Translations under genes and position numbers: made by a program | The notes under the pieces: model-generated | Told to the model about the DNA's origin: nothing | Seen by the model: the letters and a program-made list of their open reading frames with translations, nothing else | Database searches by the model: none | Shown here: positions 1 to 6,251 of the stretch, in pieces | How the letters are laid out: each line of letters starts with the position of its first letter | Numbering within the stretch: position 1 is the first letter of the stretch | Source of the DNA: Candidatus Nitrosopumilus sp. | GTDB lineage: Archaea > Thermoproteota > Nitrososphaeria > Nitrososphaerales > Nitrosopumilaceae | Assembly (NCBI RefSeq): GCF_028278985.1 | Contig: NZ_JANQTA010000025.1 | Location: 1 to 57,452, forward strand | Length of the DNA stretch: 57,452 nucleotides | Direction: 5' to 3'

Positions 1-168
1 AATCAACAGAGGAATCAACAGAGGAATCAACAGAAGACACAACTGATGACACTACAGAGGAATCAACAGAGGAATCAACAGAGGAATCAACAGAGGAATC
101 AACAGAAGACACAACTGATGACACTACAGAGGAATCAACAGAGGAATCAACAGAAGACACAACTGATG
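1..168 (+). repeat. 12-bp coding tandem repeat (Ser-Thr-Glu-Glu)
   Basis: The unit GAGGAATCAACA is repeated head to tail and interrupted at intervals by a variant block reading GAAGACACAACTGATGAC plus ACTACA. The period is a multiple of three, so changes in copy number keep the frame. The array continues off the left edge of the window. Confidence 0.9.
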
Positions 169-209
169 ACAACCAAAATAACGAAGATGAAAATGACGAA
201 GATGATTAG
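1..209 (+). CDS. C-terminal end of an acidic Ser/Thr/Glu repeat protein (5' partial)
   Basis: The reading frame is open from the first base to the TAG at 207-209, so the start lies outside the window. The visible part reads as repeats of Glu-Ser-Thr-Glu, broken at regular intervals by an acidic EDTTDD block. It ends in an Asn/Asp/Glu-rich tail (NQNNEDENDEDD). The composition is that of a disordered, very acidic C-terminus, as found on secreted or cell-surface proteins and some chaperone-like proteins. No folded domain is visible, so the function cannot be given. The gene faces the zinc microprotein gene at 291-515, which runs the other way. Confidence 0.75.
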   Translation, partial: STEESTEESTEDTTDDTTEESTEESTEESTEESTEDTTDDTTEESTEESTEDTTDDNQNNEDENDEDD

Positions 210-290
210 TTGTATCTGAAACACCTTGTACTGCACAATGCATTGCACTACGTAAATTTGATTAGAAAATAAAAACTAGATCTTTGTTAA

Positions 291-515
291 TTATTGTTGT
301 AATTGTACTTTTTTCTGTTTATTTTTTCTTTGATTTTTATTTTTTCTACGTGGAGTTGTTCTAAGTATTGCTTTGCAACATGGACATCTGACACTTTCTG
401 GTTCAAAATAATATGAACAAAACGAACAGTACCGATGATTGTTAGAATATCTCAAAGCATTAGGCAATGGTTTTGCTTTAGTCAAATGACAAATCCCTTT
501 ACACATGTAGCCCAT
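291..515 (-). CDS. zinc-ribbon microprotein
   Basis: A 74-residue basic protein with a Cys-rich centre (CSFC, 12 residues, then CPCC) followed by an Arg/Lys/Gln-rich tail. The cysteine pairs suggest a single structural zinc site, and the tail suggests nucleic-acid binding. The ATG at 515 overlaps the TAA of the transporter gene as TAATG, which argues for translational coupling and for this start rather than the in-frame upstream start at 602. It resembles the protein at 4442-4663: both have an N-terminal GxCK or GYCK-like motif, CxxC, then RCPCC, then a basic tail. Partner and function are unknown. Confidence 0.7.
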   Translation of the reverse strand: MGYMCKGICHLTKAKPLPNALRYSNNHRYCSFCSYYFEPESVRCPCCKAILRTTPRRKNKNQRKNKQKKVQLQQ

Positions 516-1927
516 TATGGCATCAGCGGAATTTGTAAGAAGACCATTATTGTTGCAAGAGCCATTGTTGGAATAGAAATTACTGCACCTGGCTTGATCC
601 ACTCCTTTAGAGTGATATGTCCTCTCTTTCGTCTCTCAAGCATTCCTATTGCAACAATGTTTGCTGTACTTCCAATTAGAGTAAGGTTTCCAAAGAACGT
701 TCCACTAAACAGCATAGCCCACCAAAACGGATAGTTGTCAACTCCCATGTCTCCAAACTCATGAACCACAGGAATGAAAGTGGCTACAGCCAATACATTA
801 TCCATTAATGCACTCAGAACACTTGTAATTGGAACAAAGATAAAGAACAGATTTGTGTCGTCGTTTCCACTAAGATCGTACAATCCTTCTGCAAGAACAG
901 TTGTCACTCCTAGCATTTTCATTGTTCCAACTGATGCAAATAAGAAAATGAAGAAAGCCAGTGTCCACCAATCTACTCTTCTTTCTACCATCTCTCGTGC
1001 TTTGCTATGATTTAGAAACAAAACAATTCCTGCAGCAGCAAAGGCTACCCCTGGAAGAAGAACATTTTTCTCAAGACCCAAGGCTTCTTCCATTGGACCA
1101 TGAGAAACAAGTGCTGCAATCGTTCCTAGAAATATTATCCAGGGAATCTTAAAACTTGTTTTAGTTACTTCTTGAACTCCAGAAGATTCTTCAACTGCAA
1201 TTACTTCTTGCTCTACAATCTGTTTTGTTGATTTTCCTTTCAGAGCATCTCCCATTTCAGAAATGTATTTTCTAAAGTAGACTAGACATATTGGAATAGC
1301 TACTGCCAATCCTGCAATTGAAATTGGTGTTGCCCATCTCAAAAATTCCATAAATGTGAGATCTGCTCGCATTGCAATTAGAACTCCAACTGGATTGCCA
1401 ACTACTGTTGCACTACTACCAATATTGGTAGCAAACACTGTCATCATCACTAATGGAATTGCACTGATTCTGAGCTTTCCAGTTAGATGCAAAACCGTTG
1501 CAGTCATAAACAAAATAGATGTTACTTCATCAACTAGTGCTGCAAATAATGCAGACATTAACATCAAAACGACAACTAACTTTATTGGATTGTTTCCAAC
1601 TCCTCGCATAATTTTTGCAAGAAGATGCTCAAAGAATTTTTTCTCCTCCAAGAATCCAACTACTATCATCATTCCTACCAAAAATAGAATCATGTCAAAT
1701 CCTGCAAATTCTATCATAGTAGAAGTGTCTAGAAGGCCTAATCCTAGCATAATTGCAATTCCAACTAGTGCAAATGCTAGCCTGAATCTCCAAAAAAGCA
1801 GAGTTCCGACAATCAATGATGCAAATACAGTTACTGAAGCAATTTGCTCAGGATTCAAGCCTGCAAAACTAACTGTAATTGCTATGGCAGCTAGGATGAA
1901 TGGATACAGATAATGATTTTTTATCAT
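515..1927 (-). CDS. SLC13/ArsB/NhaD-type membrane ion transporter
   Basis: A 470-residue polytopic membrane protein with about 11-12 hydrophobic segments. It belongs to the ion transporter superfamily that includes ArsB, CitMHS and NhaD. Two similar halves can be seen, each with a re-entrant type sequence: DEVTSILFMTATVLHL followed by ATNIGSSATVVGNPVG in the first, and ALMDNVLAVATFIPVV followed by NLTLIGSTANIVA in the second. These are the usual substrate and cation binding hairpins of the family. A charged cytoplasmic loop of about 40 residues (near residues 225-265) separates the halves. The substrate (Na+/H+, arsenite or an organic anion) cannot be told from sequence. It is the fifth gene of a coupled operon, sharing one base with both neighbours. 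Confidence 0.85.
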   Translation of the reverse strand: MIKNHYLYPFILAAIAITVSFAGLNPEQIASVTVFASLIVGTLLFWRFRLAFALVGIAIMLGLGLLDTSTMIEFAGFDMILFLVGMMIVVGFLEEKKFFEHLLAKIMRGVGNNPIKLVVVLMLMSALFAALVDEVTSILFMTATVLHLTGKLRISAIPLVMMTVFATNIGSSATVVGNPVGVLIAMRADLTFMEFLRWATPISIAGLAVAIPICLVYFRKYISEMGDALKGKSTKQIVEQEVIAVEESSGVQEVTKTSFKIPWIIFLGTIAALVSHGPMEEALGLEKNVLLPGVAFAAAGIVLFLNHSKAREMVERRVDWWTLAFFIFLFASVGTMKMLGVTTVLAEGLYDLSGNDDTNLFFIFVPITSVLSALMDNVLAVATFIPVVHEFGDMGVDNYPFWWAMLFSGTFFGNLTLIGSTANIVAIGMLERRKRGHITLKEWIKPGAVISIPTMALATIMVFLQIPLMP

Positions 1928-2127
1928 TAGTTTACCTCAGGTTTTGATTCAATCTGAATGTGAGAGTTGTTCTTTACAATCCATACTTGAAAACCTGAGT
2001 CAATTAACATCTCAAAAACATCCTTCCAAGGAAATTTTTCAGAGTTTAGAACTAGGATCTCATATCCGCCATAATCCTCAAAAATTTTACCTTCTGTACC
2101 TATCTTGGTTCGTAATTTCTCTAGCAT
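1927..2127 (-). CDS. small conserved protein between USP and transporter genes
   Basis: A 66-residue soluble protein with an alpha/beta pattern and no membrane segment. I do not recognise the family. The pattern (EDYGGYEILVLNSEKFPWKDVFEMLIDSGFQVWIVKNN) suggests a small domain of two strands and a helix. Its ATG follows the TAG of the stress-protein gene directly, and its stop overlaps the transporter start. The three genes are therefore made from one message, and the protein may be an accessory or regulator of the transporter. That role is inferred from position only. Confidence 0.7.
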   Translation of the reverse strand: MLEKLRTKIGTEGKIFEDYGGYEILVLNSEKFPWKDVFEMLIDSGFQVWIVKNNSHIQIESKPEVN

Positions 2128-2595
2128 CTATTTTTCTCCATCAATTAGCATAATGGGGCAGGCAATCTCTTCGAGTACCTTACGTGATACACTTCCTAGC
2201 TTCAAAATTGCCTTGAATCCTGGAAGCTTTTTGCGTTTTGCCATGACAATTAAATCATAATTTTCATAGTTTGCAATTCGTGAAATCTCTTCTTCAGGAT
2301 ATCCGTGAAGAACTTTAACACTTGTAGGAATTTCATCTGCTCTTAGCTTTTTTGCTAGATGCTCCATTTTTTTATGCATCTCCAGTTTCATCTCTCTTCT
2401 AGCTGCAGACAATTGTTTTGCCCATTCTTTTCTCTCAATACTAAATGTGACAAGTGGTGGTGTAGGAATTTGTTCTACTACATGCAAAATTGTAATTTTT
2501 GCACCATGTGCTTTTGCGACATTTTTTGCATGCTCTAATGCCTTGTTTCCAGCTTTTGTTCCTGCATGAGGAACTAGTATTTTCTTATACTCCAT
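2128..2595 (-). CDS. universal stress protein (UspA family)
   Basis: A 155-residue UspA-fold protein. It starts MEYKKILVPHAGT, the usual first strand with the nucleotide-contacting loop, and continues with KITILHVVEQIPTPP. Near the C-terminus, YDLIVMAKRKK, LGSVSRKVLEEIACPIMLI stands where ATP-binding members have GxxGxxxxGSVS. The Gly-rich part is reduced, so ATP binding is uncertain. The ATG at 2595 was chosen because the fold begins there; 14 more residues are open upstream from a non-ATG codon. It overlaps the preceding gene by 11 bases and is followed directly by the 66-residue gene. It may respond to the same stress as the linked transporter. Confidence 0.88.
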   Translation of the reverse strand: MEYKKILVPHAGTKAGNKALEHAKNVAKAHGAKITILHVVEQIPTPPLVTFSIERKEWAKQLSAARREMKLEMHKKMEHLAKKLRADEIPTSVKVLHGYPEEEISRIANYENYDLIVMAKRKKLPGFKAILKLGSVSRKVLEEIACPIMLIDGEK

Positions 2596-2971
2596 CACTG
2601 TCCTCTGAATTTTTGAATACTTTGATGGCCTTTGCAACTATCTCTTCAGTACTTGATTTAGGATTTACAGAAATTAACAGTAATTCATCATTTATTGGAA
2701 TTGATATCATCAATGCATTTTTTCTCTTTGAGGCAATGTAGTCAATTTCTCCAAGTGTCTCATCAAACTCTTTTCTCATTGAAACTTCAAGAACCATCTG
2801 CATGTACATCATTCTGCTCTTCTCTTCGGTCTCAAATGGGGTAATTTCGTTCCTAAAACCACCTGCAATTAGGTTTCCTAACTTGTTGATTATTCCAACA
2901 AAGCGAAATTGACTGTCTTCTAGCAGTTCTTCGCATCTTCTCTCATAGTTTTGAGTAATTTGTATCATCAT
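2585..2971 (-). CDS. DUF6659-like thaumarchaeal protein
   Basis: A 128-residue soluble protein of a type common in Nitrosopumilaceae, which I associate with DUF6659. Typical features are a helical N-terminus (YERRCEELLE), a glycine-containing middle (INKLGNLIAGGF) and a second half with MYMQMVLEVSMRKEFDE, then YIASKRKNALMISIP. Length and pattern fit a roadblock/profilin-like or sensor fold, but no biochemical role is known to me. The ATG at 2971 is preferred: a GGTGG motif lies 8 nt before it, and the base is shared with the TAA of the upstream 40-residue gene (TAATG). Confidence 0.75.
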   Translation of the reverse strand: MMIQITQNYERRCEELLEDSQFRFVGIINKLGNLIAGGFRNEITPFETEEKSRMMYMQMVLEVSMRKEFDETLGEIDYIASKRKNALMISIPINDELLLISVNPKSSTEEIVAKAIKVFKNSEDSDGV

Positions 2972-3093
2972 TAGTTTCCCACCAAATACCAAACAGCTAT
3001 TGCTTTAATTGAGATCACAGTACCGAACATCATTATTAGAAAAGAAGCGTCACGATCTTTTTTCATAATAGCTTTAATCAAATTTTGTTTCAT
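2971..3093 (-). CDS. 40-residue single-span membrane peptide
   Basis: A short reading frame from ATG at 3093 to TAA at 2971-2973. The protein begins MKQNLIKAIMKKDRD and ends in one hydrophobic stretch (ASFLIMMFGTVISIKAIAVW) followed by YLVGN. This is a positive N-terminus and one transmembrane helix. Its stop shares a base with the ATG of the DUF6659-like gene (TAATG), the same arrangement as elsewhere in this operon, which is the main reason to believe it is translated. It is the first gene of the six-gene operon. It may anchor or regulate the later products; that is inference. Confidence 0.6.
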   Translation of the reverse strand: MKQNLIKAIMKKDRDASFLIMMFGTVISIKAIAVWYLVGN

Positions 3094-3139
3094 TTTAAAA
3101 AAAGAAAAATGTCATAGCACAAACCACGTTTTTGCTATG
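3094..3139 (-). terminator. hairpin plus T-run in the leader of the transporter operon
   Basis: CATAGCA (3113-3119) and TGCTATG (3133-3139) form a perfect 7-bp stem with a 13-nt loop. On the minus strand the stem is followed by ACATTTTTCTTTTTTT, then the ATG at 3093. This is either a terminator for a short upstream transcript or an attenuator-like element in the operon leader. Archaeal termination depends mainly on the T-run, which is present. Confidence 0.45.
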
Positions 3140-3211
3140 AGATTTTTACTTTGTTTTCACCTCCGTGTATGAATCCATTGTTACTATATTCTCGTGATTA
3201 TAGATATAGTG

Positions 3212-3235
3212 GTAGCAACACAATGTAACACAAAA
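3212..3235 (+). repeat. 24-bp exact direct repeat, copy A
   Basis: This 24-bp sequence is identical to 4131-4154 and in the same orientation. Read on the minus strand it contains GTGTTAC and GTGTTGC, two near-identical heptamers 10 bp apart, which is one helical turn. It lies upstream of TATA-like sequence on both sides: ATAATATA at 3246-3253 toward the C2HC gene (plus), and TATATCTATA at about 3199-3208 (minus). It is probably a binding site for a regulator, possibly the ribbon-helix-helix protein encoded between the two copies. Confidence 0.7.
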
Positions 3236-3275
3236 TAATCTACATCATAATATACAAGAAAAACAAAAATTACTT

Positions 3276-3392
3276 ATGAAAAAATTTCAAACAGATGCTT
3301 TTGAATGTGAATGCGGCGTATCTTTTGATTCAAACAAGAAACTCTTAGAGCATAAGAAATGGCTTTGCGTTCTTGATTTGAAATGCAATTAA
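3276..3392 (+). CDS. 38-residue C2HC zinc-finger microprotein
   Basis: ATG at 3276 to TAA at 3390-3392. The core is FECECGVSFDSNKKLLEHKK followed by WLC, giving Cys-x1-Cys-x12-His-x4-Cys. This is a compact variant of the classical C2H2 finger, with the conserved Phe and Leu core positions present. A TATA-like ATAATATA ends about 23 nt before the ATG, which fits a leaderless message, and the 24-bp repeat copy A lies just upstream of that. It is too short to be found by length alone, but the intact finger pattern, promoter and repeat support it. DNA, RNA or protein binding are all possible. Confidence 0.6.
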   Translation: MKKFQTDAFECECGVSFDSNKKLLEHKKWLCVLDLKCN

Positions 3393-3397
3393 TGATA

Positions 3398-3931
3398 CTA
3401 TTCGTGTGGAAAAGTCAATTTGATTGTATTTTTAGTTGATTTGACATCTAGTCTTTTTTGGACAATGTCATGAAACAACTCTGTCACAAGTGTTTTAACA
3501 TACAATGACCATTTTTCTCCAAGATCATGATTGATTCTAAAGATATAGCCGTCTTTTGTTTTTGCAACATCATGCTGCATCCATGCAACATAGATCCAAG
3601 ATCTTAGAATCTCAATAAAATCCTCAACAGTATATTCTCCTTTCATAAAATTCAAAATATCTGAAAAAGTGTCTTTTTCTACTTCTTCAGCAAGATGAAC
3701 AATCTCTTCGTTCTTCATTTTGTTAATGGCATGCTCAACAAAGGGCTTTGTCATGGGTAAAAGACCCAATTTTCTCTCATATCTCTCCCATAGAATGTGA
3801 TTTGAGAGGATTTTTGAGACAAGGGAGTTGACATTAGTCTTTTCAAGTTCAGCATCACGCTTTATCTCATCAATTAGGTCAGGATCGAGCCTAAATGACA
3901 TTGTTTTACTTTTCTTCTTCATTTCATCCAT
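3398..3931 (-). CDS. ribbon-helix-helix regulator with C-terminal sensor-like domain
   Basis: A 177-residue protein. Residues about 9-45 (KTMSFRLDPDLIDEIKRDAE and on through NSLVSKIL) form a ribbon-helix-helix domain like CopG/Arc: one beta strand that reads the DNA groove, then two helices. The remaining 130 residues are an alpha/beta domain with no metal-binding cluster that I recognise, ending in strands (YIFRINHDLGEKWSLYVKTL, then NTIKLTF). Many thaumarchaeal regulators have this architecture. The gene is flanked by the two exact copies of the 24-bp repeat, whose 10-bp periodic half-sites suit the way such proteins bind tandem operators. The ligand is unknown. Confidence 0.75.
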   Translation of the reverse strand: MDEMKKKSKTMSFRLDPDLIDEIKRDAELEKTNVNSLVSKILSNHILWERYERKLGLLPMTKPFVEHAINKMKNEEIVHLAEEVEKDTFSDILNFMKGEYTVEDFIEILRSWIYVAWMQHDVAKTKDGYIFRINHDLGEKWSLYVKTLVTELFHDIVQKRLDVKSTKNTIKLTFPHE

Positions 3932-4033
3932 TCTACTACGTTATGCTGATTTAGGCTATAAGGAATGTGTCAATTCTTATCTTATGCATCATCTTAACTT
4001 GTCACCATCCTTTACTAATGTTAAAAGCACAAA

Positions 4034-4087
4034 CTAGTGATTCTTTTTGATTTTGTTTCTCATTGCCACTTTTTGTATTTTTTTCAT
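4034..4087 (-). CDS. 17-residue basic leader-like peptide
   Basis: ATG at 4087 to TAG at 4034-4036, encoding a very basic peptide (MKKIQKVAMRNKIKKNH). A full Shine-Dalgarno sequence GAGGTGA (4092-4098) stands 4 nt before the ATG. A TATA-like CTATCTTATC (about 4121-4130) directly follows repeat copy B on this strand. Most genes here appear leaderless, so a perfect ribosome-binding site on so short a frame is unusual. It lies 100 bp upstream of the ribbon-helix-helix gene on the same strand and could be a leader peptide. It may also be chance. Confidence 0.35.
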   Translation of the reverse strand: MKKIQKVAMRNKIKKNH

Positions 4088-4130
4088 TAATTCACCTCAT
4101 AGTCATTTAGTGAAAATAACTGATAAGATA

Positions 4131-4154
4131 GTAGCAACACAATGTAACACAAAA
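4131..4154 (+). repeat. 24-bp exact direct repeat, copy B
   Basis: Identical over 24 bases to 3212-3235. On the minus strand it is followed immediately by TATCTTATC, a plausible TATA box for the 17-codon frame and perhaps for the ribbon-helix-helix gene. On the plus strand the nearest gene is the zinc-ribbon pair at 4260, whose own TATA box (TTTAAATC, 4230-4237) is about 75 bp further on. The 328-bp stretch 3932-4259 otherwise holds only the 17-codon frame and a 14-bp tandem duplication. Confidence 0.7.
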
Positions 4155-4192
4155 ATAATTTTTAATTTCTATTCTAAAAACTTAGAAAAAAT

Positions 4193-4220
4193 AGCTCAGT
4201 CTAATTAGCTCTTTCTAATT
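4193..4220 (+). repeat. 14-bp tandem duplication upstream of zinc-ribbon pair
   Basis: AGCTCAGTCTAATT is followed directly by AGCTCTTTCTAATT, differing at two positions. The pair lies just upstream of the TATA-like TTTAAATC (4230-4237) of the gene at 4260. It could be a tandem regulator site. Confidence 0.4.
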
Positions 4221-4259
4221 TTCACATTGTTTAAATCAAAAAATGTCTTACTATAATTA

Positions 4260-4442
4260 ATGAGAATTGATTCATGCAGAAAATGTGGCATGGAATTAGA
4301 AGTTCACAAAAAATGTGAAGTATGTGGAGATGCAATACAATTTTTCTGCCACAAATGTGGAAACATTTCAGATGAACAAATTCATTCAGTTTGTTATCTT
4401 GTAAACATGAACCGTAATTTACTACAAGCAAGTGTTGCATAA
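4260..4442 (+). CDS. zinc-ribbon microprotein (double CxxC)
   Basis: A 60-residue protein starting MRIDSCRKCGMELEVHKKCEV. It has CRKC, CEVC, then CHKC and a later Cys/His, that is three CxxC knuckles in the first 35 residues, enough for one or two zinc sites. It resembles the rubredoxin-like zinc ribbons used as small adaptor or RNA-binding modules. TTTAAATC ends 23 nt before the ATG, consistent with a leaderless message. The stop overlaps the next ATG as TAATG, so the two zinc proteins are coupled. The specific function is unknown. Confidence 0.65.
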   Translation: MRIDSCRKCGMELEVHKKCEVCGDAIQFFCHKCGNISDEQIHSVCYLVNMNRNLLQASVA

Positions 4443-4663
4443 TGTATCGCAATTCTATACCTCATCCTAATTGCAACGGATATTGTAAACAATTTGCTGC
4501 AAAAAAACCCATAGGAGGTTCAAGATATGGCCAAGGTCAAAAAAGATGTCAGATGTGTGATACATGGATTAATTTTGAAGGAATTAGATGTCCATGTTGT
4601 AATTATAGGCTAAGATCAAGATCAAGACTGGCAAAATGCAAGCCAAATTTTACAAGAATTTGA
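4442..4663 (+). CDS. zinc-ribbon microprotein, paralogue of the 291-515 protein
   Basis: A 73-residue basic protein with CNGYCKQF near the N-terminus, then CQMC, twelve residues, CPCC, and an Arg/Ser/Lys-rich tail (RLRSRSRLAK). The order NGYCK, CxxC, RCPCC, basic tail matches the protein at 291-515 with similar spacing, so the two are probably paralogues. It starts by TAATG overlap with the preceding zinc-ribbon gene, and both are likely made together. In both loci this family member is the last gene of a coupled unit. Nucleic-acid binding is likely from charge and cysteines; nothing more can be said. Confidence 0.68.
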   Translation: MYRNSIPHPNCNGYCKQFAAKKPIGGSRYGQGQKRCQMCDTWINFEGIRCPCCNYRLRSRSRLAKCKPNFTRI

Positions 4664-4720
4664 TAAATTAATCGCGATTGTTGGACGTATGGAATTAATT
4701 CTTGATGCAAATTATCTGAT

Positions 4721-5137
4721 ATGAGATATTCAATGGCTGACATTTTTTCTCCTGAAAAAAGATCATGGGTCATGTCTAGAATCAGGGGAACAAACACAAA
4801 AATCGATCTTCAAATGAATGAAATTCTCAAGGGTCTGGGCTTTGCATACAAAATGTATCCGAAGATGTATGGGAATCCTGACTTTATACTTGAGGAGCAG
4901 AAGATTGCAATATTCTGTGACGGTGATTTTTGGCACGGCTACAATTATCAAAACAAGAAAAAGCCTTCCAAAAAATACTGGAGGGACAAGATAGAGAAGA
5001 ACATGAAAAGGGATGCACAAGTTACACGAAGACTGAGAAGGGATGGATGGTCTGTACTGAGAATTTGGGAGCATGACATTGAAAAGAGAACTGGAGTATG
5101 CATAGACAGGATTATTGGAAAGATTCTGGAAAAATAA
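4721..5137 (+). CDS. vsr: Vsr-like very short patch repair endonuclease
   Basis: A 138-residue nuclease of the Vsr/PD-(D/E)xK group, close to the usual length. The family N-terminus is clear (FSPEKRSWVMSRIRGTNTK), followed by GNPDFIL with the catalytic Asp54, then IAIFCDGDFWHGY and a C-terminal RRDGWSVLRIWEHDI. Vsr nicks DNA 5' of T in T:G mismatches made by cytosine deamination. The position of the E. coli catalytic His is Asp here (CDGD), and the zinc-binding Cys of GCFWH is also Asp, so chemistry or metal use may differ. No cytosine methylase is next to it. GAATTAATTC at 4691-4700 fits a TATA box for the ATG at 4721. It was probably acquired from bacteria (inference). Confidence 0.88.
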   Translation: MRYSMADIFSPEKRSWVMSRIRGTNTKIDLQMNEILKGLGFAYKMYPKMYGNPDFILEEQKIAIFCDGDFWHGYNYQNKKKPSKKYWRDKIEKNMKRDAQVTRRLRRDGWSVLRIWEHDIEKRTGVCIDRIIGKILEK

Positions 5138-5232
5138 TTTTATCCAATAAAGTTGAAATTTCTATTCGGGCTTTGGACAATATTTTCTGACTAATCTTTG
5201 GTTTTTATTACGATTATTACCAATTTTCAGAA

Positions 5233-5454
5233 TTGTCAGATGATAAAAAATCTAGTATCTTGTCTAAACGTGAAATATTTGTTAAAGGTACAATAATTGC
5301 TATTATTCTAACAGTTCCCTCTCTAATCGGATTTGTTATTTCTTGGATGATTACTGATAATATGCTTACATCTGCAATCATAGGTGGAGTAATTCATTTC
5401 ATTGCTATGGGATTTTCTCTTAAAATATCAAAAAAATTATTGATAAAGAAATAG
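5233..5454 (+). CDS. small two-span membrane protein
   Basis: A 73-residue protein with a charged N-terminus (MSDDKKSSILSKREIFVKG), a hydrophobic segment of about 22 residues (residues 20-40), a short turn, and a second segment (residues 45-64) ending in KISKKLLIKK. That gives two membrane helices with both ends on the positive, probably cytoplasmic side. The start is TTG at 5233; no ATG exists before the first helix. I do not recognise the family. Confidence 0.6.
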   Translation: MSDDKKSSILSKREIFVKGTIIAIILTVPSLIGFVISWMITDNMLTSAIIGGVIHFIAMGFSLKISKKLLIKK

Positions 5455-5491
5455 TTTAACACCTTTTATTCTCATATTCTCTATAAAATAT

Positions 5492-5845
5492 GTGGAAATC
5501 TCTCAAATTGAAAATGCCTTGATTTCTGAAATTAAACTAACTCCTTATCAAGCACGTGTATACTTGTTGGTGACTTGTAATGGAAAAATGAATGCACAAA
5601 CAATTTCAGAAAAATTGTCGATCTCTTTAGAGGATGCAAATGAAACTGCTAATGATCTTATGAAAATTGGTGCATTTATTGACATTACAGAAACAGAGTT
5701 TGAAGCAATGCATCCAAGATTCACTGCTGTGAATATGTACCGACGAATGTGTGAACGAGAAAATCTTGAATTTAAGCGAAACAAAATAGTTGATAACATA
5801 GGGGTATTCTTGGAAAAACCCTTTGATGATGCAAGGACTAAATAG
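5492..5845 (+). CDS. TrmB-like winged-helix transcription regulator
   Basis: A 117-residue protein that starts with GTG. The first 75 residues match the TrmB-type helix-turn-helix domain: a helix ENALISEIKLTPYQARVYLL, then NGKMNAQTISEKLSISLEDAN, the recognition helix region, then DLMKIGAFIDI and a wing. The effector-binding domain of full TrmB proteins is missing and only about 40 residues follow, so this is a stand-alone DNA-binding protein. Such single-domain regulators are abundant in Nitrosopumilaceae. Its target is unknown; the two small genes downstream on the same strand are possible targets. Confidence 0.75.
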   Translation: MEISQIENALISEIKLTPYQARVYLLVTCNGKMNAQTISEKLSISLEDANETANDLMKIGAFIDITETEFEAMHPRFTAVNMYRRMCERENLEFKRNKIVDNIGVFLEKPFDDARTK

Positions 5846-5863
5846 AACTATTGAATTCTTACG

Positions 5864-6244
5864 TTGTTGGCTAACGATATTACCTATTTTGGAGTAATCA
5901 ACATAAACATTGATGAAAGAACTATTGGTTCTGTTGATGTTTGGCGTTCAGCAAGCACTAAACAACTCTATTGTGAAGAAAAGCAATTAGGTATTGAGGC
6001 ATTAGCTGATACTGTAGGAATGCCTGAAATTAAACCAGATCATAAGTGGGGAGTTGCAGTTAGTAAATCACAAAAAGGAAAAGACAAATGGAAATTAGTT
6101 AAGTTGCCAGAAAATGGAACAATAAAATTTGAAACTGTTGATGAAAAAATACTAGATCTCCCAGTAGAAAATTATGAAATAAAAGATAACGATCATTGGA
6201 GTTTCTTGGTAGAAAATAACATCAACAAAGCTGTAGAAATTTAG
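5864..6244 (+). CDS. conserved hypothetical protein
   Basis: A 126-residue soluble protein I do not recognise. Start codons available are two adjacent TTG triplets at 5864 and 5867. It has an all-beta beginning (ITYFGVININIDERTIGSVDVW) and a Lys-rich middle (KSQKGKDKWKLVKLP). There is no signal peptide or membrane helix. It lies 18 bp after the regulator gene and 7 bp before the next gene, so the three may be one transcript. Confidence 0.6.
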   Translation: MLANDITYFGVININIDERTIGSVDVWRSASTKQLYCEEKQLGIEALADTVGMPEIKPDHKWGVAVSKSQKGKDKWKLVKLPENGTIKFETVDEKILDLPVENYEIKDNDHWSFLVENNINKAVEI

Positions 6245-6251
6245 ACTTGAA

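Noticed and set aside
1-168. Short regular repeats resembling a CRISPR array
   Set aside because: The period is 12 bp with no unique spacers, and the array is an open coding frame. The same holds for 57361-57452.
516-602. Longer N-terminus for the zinc microprotein at 291-515
   Set aside because: It would add 29 residues inside the transporter gene, while the TAATG junction at 515 and the paralogue at 4442 support the shorter form.
3398-3931. NikR-type nickel regulator
   Set aside because: The N-terminus is ribbon-helix-helix, but the His/Cys metal site of the NikR C-terminal domain is not present.
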